The notes under the pieces were generated by a model. It saw nothing but the letters and a program-made list of their open reading frames with translations, was not told the origin of the DNA and did not search any database. From Odiellus spinosus (taxonomy: Eukaryota > Arthropoda > Arachnida > Opiliones > Phalangiidae), in the NCBI GenBank assembly GCA_963920705.1, contig OY987226.1, positions 18,633,600 through 18,697,599 on the forward strand: a DNA stretch of 64,000 nucleotides, read 5' to 3'. The stretch's first letter is position 1. Each line of letters starts with the position of its first letter. A program made the translations under genes and the position numbers. Positions 62,010 to 64,000 of this stretch are shown here, one piece after another.

Positions 62010-62917
62010 AATAGTATATTGTCATAGAATAAAAATCAAATCAGACGGTGAAATTAGAATATAAGTTTATAAATAGCATCTACAGATTGACTGCAGTGCC
62101 TGTGTTAATGGATCAAGGCTTTAGATTTAAAAAGAACCCCGCGGAATAGGTGAAAACCGCAAAAAGCTCCGTCAGTAAAGAAAAATAATAGGTTCGCTAG
62201 TTTCAACAATTATTAACGCCAAATCTGTAATTCTCAAAGGCTTGGAATTAATTTGTAAATTATCCGTACATACTTAATTAGATGTGGTTAAAAAATCAGG
62301 AAGCTGGAGCGTAAATTTAAAACTTTAGACAAGAATTTGTATCTCGCTACGACCTTTCCCCCCTACATTTTAGTGCTTTTTCGCGCCGTCTTTTGGGGGA
62401 GTTTTAATTTCCCATTTATTCTCTCAAACACATGTTAATTTTTTTCTTTGCCGGGGCTTCTATAGCGCGAGCGCAGCCGAAGCGCGTGATCGAGGAGGCT
62501 ATGCTTAATTTCTCCTTCTTCATATTTTTGCCGTTTATGAAATTAGTCTAAAACTAAAGCCCGTAAAATATCTGGAATCATTAGAAAATAAATCTGAAAG
62601 GTAAGTCTCTTACAAAAAATCTAAATCCCATAGAATTACATTAATTTTCAATTTCTCCGCCTTTTTTTTTTGCCGTTTTTATAAATAGACTGTGGCCAAA
62701 CTAATCGGTGTAAAATTATGAAATTAGTCTTAAAATAAAGCCCGAAAAATATCTGGAATCATTAGAAAATAAATCTGAAAGGTAAGTCTCGTACAAAAAA
62801 ATCTAAATCCCATAGAATAACATTAAGTTTCAATTTCTCCGCCTTAAAACTTAAAAGTACTCTCCTTTTTAAAAATGTGAAAGTCCGAACGACTTGGCAT
62901 TTCGAACGGCAATAAGG

Positions 62918-64000
62918 AAGGTATTAACATCCAAAATAATGAAAAAAAAAAAAAATTTAAATTTAGTTTAAAGGGTAATGGGAAAAATATGAAGATTTCG
63001 CTGCGGCTGTCGGAGGTATTAACATAAAAGAAGATGAAAAAATTATTTTAAATTTGGTTTAAGGGCAATGGGGAAAATGTAGATATTTGACTGAATCAAG
63101 TGCGGCTGCCGCAGCTATTATCATCAAAAATGATGAAAAAATAAATTTTAATTGGGATTAAAGGGCACTGGTAAAAATGTAGAGATTTGACTGGAATCAA
63201 GTGCGGCTGCCGGAGGTATTAACATCAAAAATTTTGAAAAAAATAATTTTAATTGGGATTAAAGGGCACTGGTAAAAATGTAGAGATTTGACTGGAATCA
63301 AGTGCGGCTGCCGGAGGTATTAACATCAAAAATTATGAAAAAATTAATTTTAATTGGGATTAAAGGGCACTGGTAAAAATGTAGAGATTTGACTGGAATC
63401 AAGTGTGGCTGCCGGAAGTATTAACATCAAAAATTATGAAAAAATTAATTTTAATTGGGATTAAAGGGCACTGGTAAAAATGTAGAAATTTGACTGGAAT
63501 CAAGTGCGGCTGCCCCAGCTATTAACATCAAAAATTATGAAAAAAATTAATTTTAATTGGGATTAAAGGGCACTGGTAAAAATGTAGAGATTTGACTGGA
63601 ATCAAGTGCGGCTGCCGGAGGTATTAACATCAAAAATTATGAAAAAATTAATTTTAATTGGGATTAAAGGGCACTGGTAAAAATGTAGAAATTTGACTGG
63701 AATCAAGTGCGGCTGCCCCAGCTATTAACATCAAAAATTATGAAAAAAAATAATTTTAATTGGGATTAAAGGGCACTGGTAAAAATGTAGAGATTTGACT
63801 GGAATCAAGTGCGGCTGTCGGAGGTATTAACATCTAAAATTATGAAAAAATTAATTTTAATTGGGATTAAAGGGCACTGCTAAAAATATAGAGATTTGAC
63901 TGGAATCAAGTGCGGCTGTCGGAGGTATTAACATCTAAAATTATGAAAAAATTAATTTTAATTGGGATTAAAGGGCACTGGTAAAAATGTAGAGATTTGA
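62918..64000 (+). repeat. About 101-bp satellite array, open at the right edge
   Basis: Unit pattern contains ATTAACATCAAAAATTATGA, TTTTAATTGGGATTAAAGGG, CACTGGTAAAAATGTAGAGA and CTGGAATCAAGTGCGGCTGC. About ten and a half units are visible. The leftmost three are diverged and variable in length; units from about 63180 on are nearly identical. Two variants (CCGGAGGT and CCCCAGCT endings) alternate in part of the array, the latter linked to TAGAAATTT instead of TAGAGATTT. The array continues beyond the window. Confidence 0.95.

Larger units (their letters stand above)
60590..62850. mobile_element. Composite 2.2-kb inverted-repeat structure
   Basis: The left arm (60590-60985) and right arm (62450-62850) are reverse complements with gaps. 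The inner 53 bases (60933-60985 and 62450-62502) are identical and GC-rich, starting ATAGCCTCCTCGATCACGCG in the left copy. The right arm holds a tandem duplication (about 62530-62680 and 62690-62850). The interior contains a second fold-back (61168-61548) and two short open frames. It looks like a non-autonomous or decayed transposon with long ends; family unassigned. Confidence 0.7.

Overview
This is a eukaryotic, AT-rich, repeat-dense nuclear window, most likely from an arthropod. There are no operons, ribosome-binding sites or long overlapping frames. The only recognisable protein-coding sequence is one exon of a developmental transcription-factor gene.

That gene is dachshund (dac/DACH), on the minus strand. 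The exon at 49247-50112 starts at the first in-frame ATG after an in-frame stop. It encodes 288 residues: a Ser/Pro/Gly-rich N-terminus, a short Ala run, nine His in a row, and nearly the whole Ski/Sno/Dac (DachBox-N) DNA-binding domain. It ends in a GT splice donor in phase 2. The exon and its upstream flank (about 49.25-51.3 kb) form a GC- and CpG-rich island that stands out from the AT-rich surroundings. Everything left of 49246 is therefore downstream, and I read it as at least 49 kb of the following intron, because no later dac exon was recognised. Everything right of about 50.5 kb is upstream flank.

The non-coding sequence is a mosaic of small non-autonomous transposons and tandem arrays, several of them nested:
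(1) two copies of a roughly 170-180 bp hAT-type MITE with 8-bp target duplications (646-824 and 24470-24639), one inside another repeat whose empty site survives at about 5058;
(2) two short Helitron-like elements (6599-6864 and 46337-46520) with TC ends, CTAG ends and A/T flanks;
(3) a TTAA-flanked inverted-repeat element (29255-29571);
(4) several fold-back or long-inverted-repeat elements (about 3.8, 13.2, 18.5, 35.6, 38.4, 59.0 and 61.4 kb), including a 100-bp spacerless palindrome at 35528-35627;
(5) four tandem arrays: a 40-bp unit at 15.7-16.25 kb, a 39-bp unit at 37.0-37.4 kb, a 38-bp unit with a trimer duplication at 56 kb, and a satellite of about 101 bp from 62.9 kb past the right edge;
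(6) a 2.2-kb composite inverted-repeat structure at 60.6-62.85 kb that holds two short unrecognised open frames.

No rRNA, convincing tRNA, CRISPR array or bacterial-type system is visible. Transposon family names are inferred from end structure only; no database search was possible.
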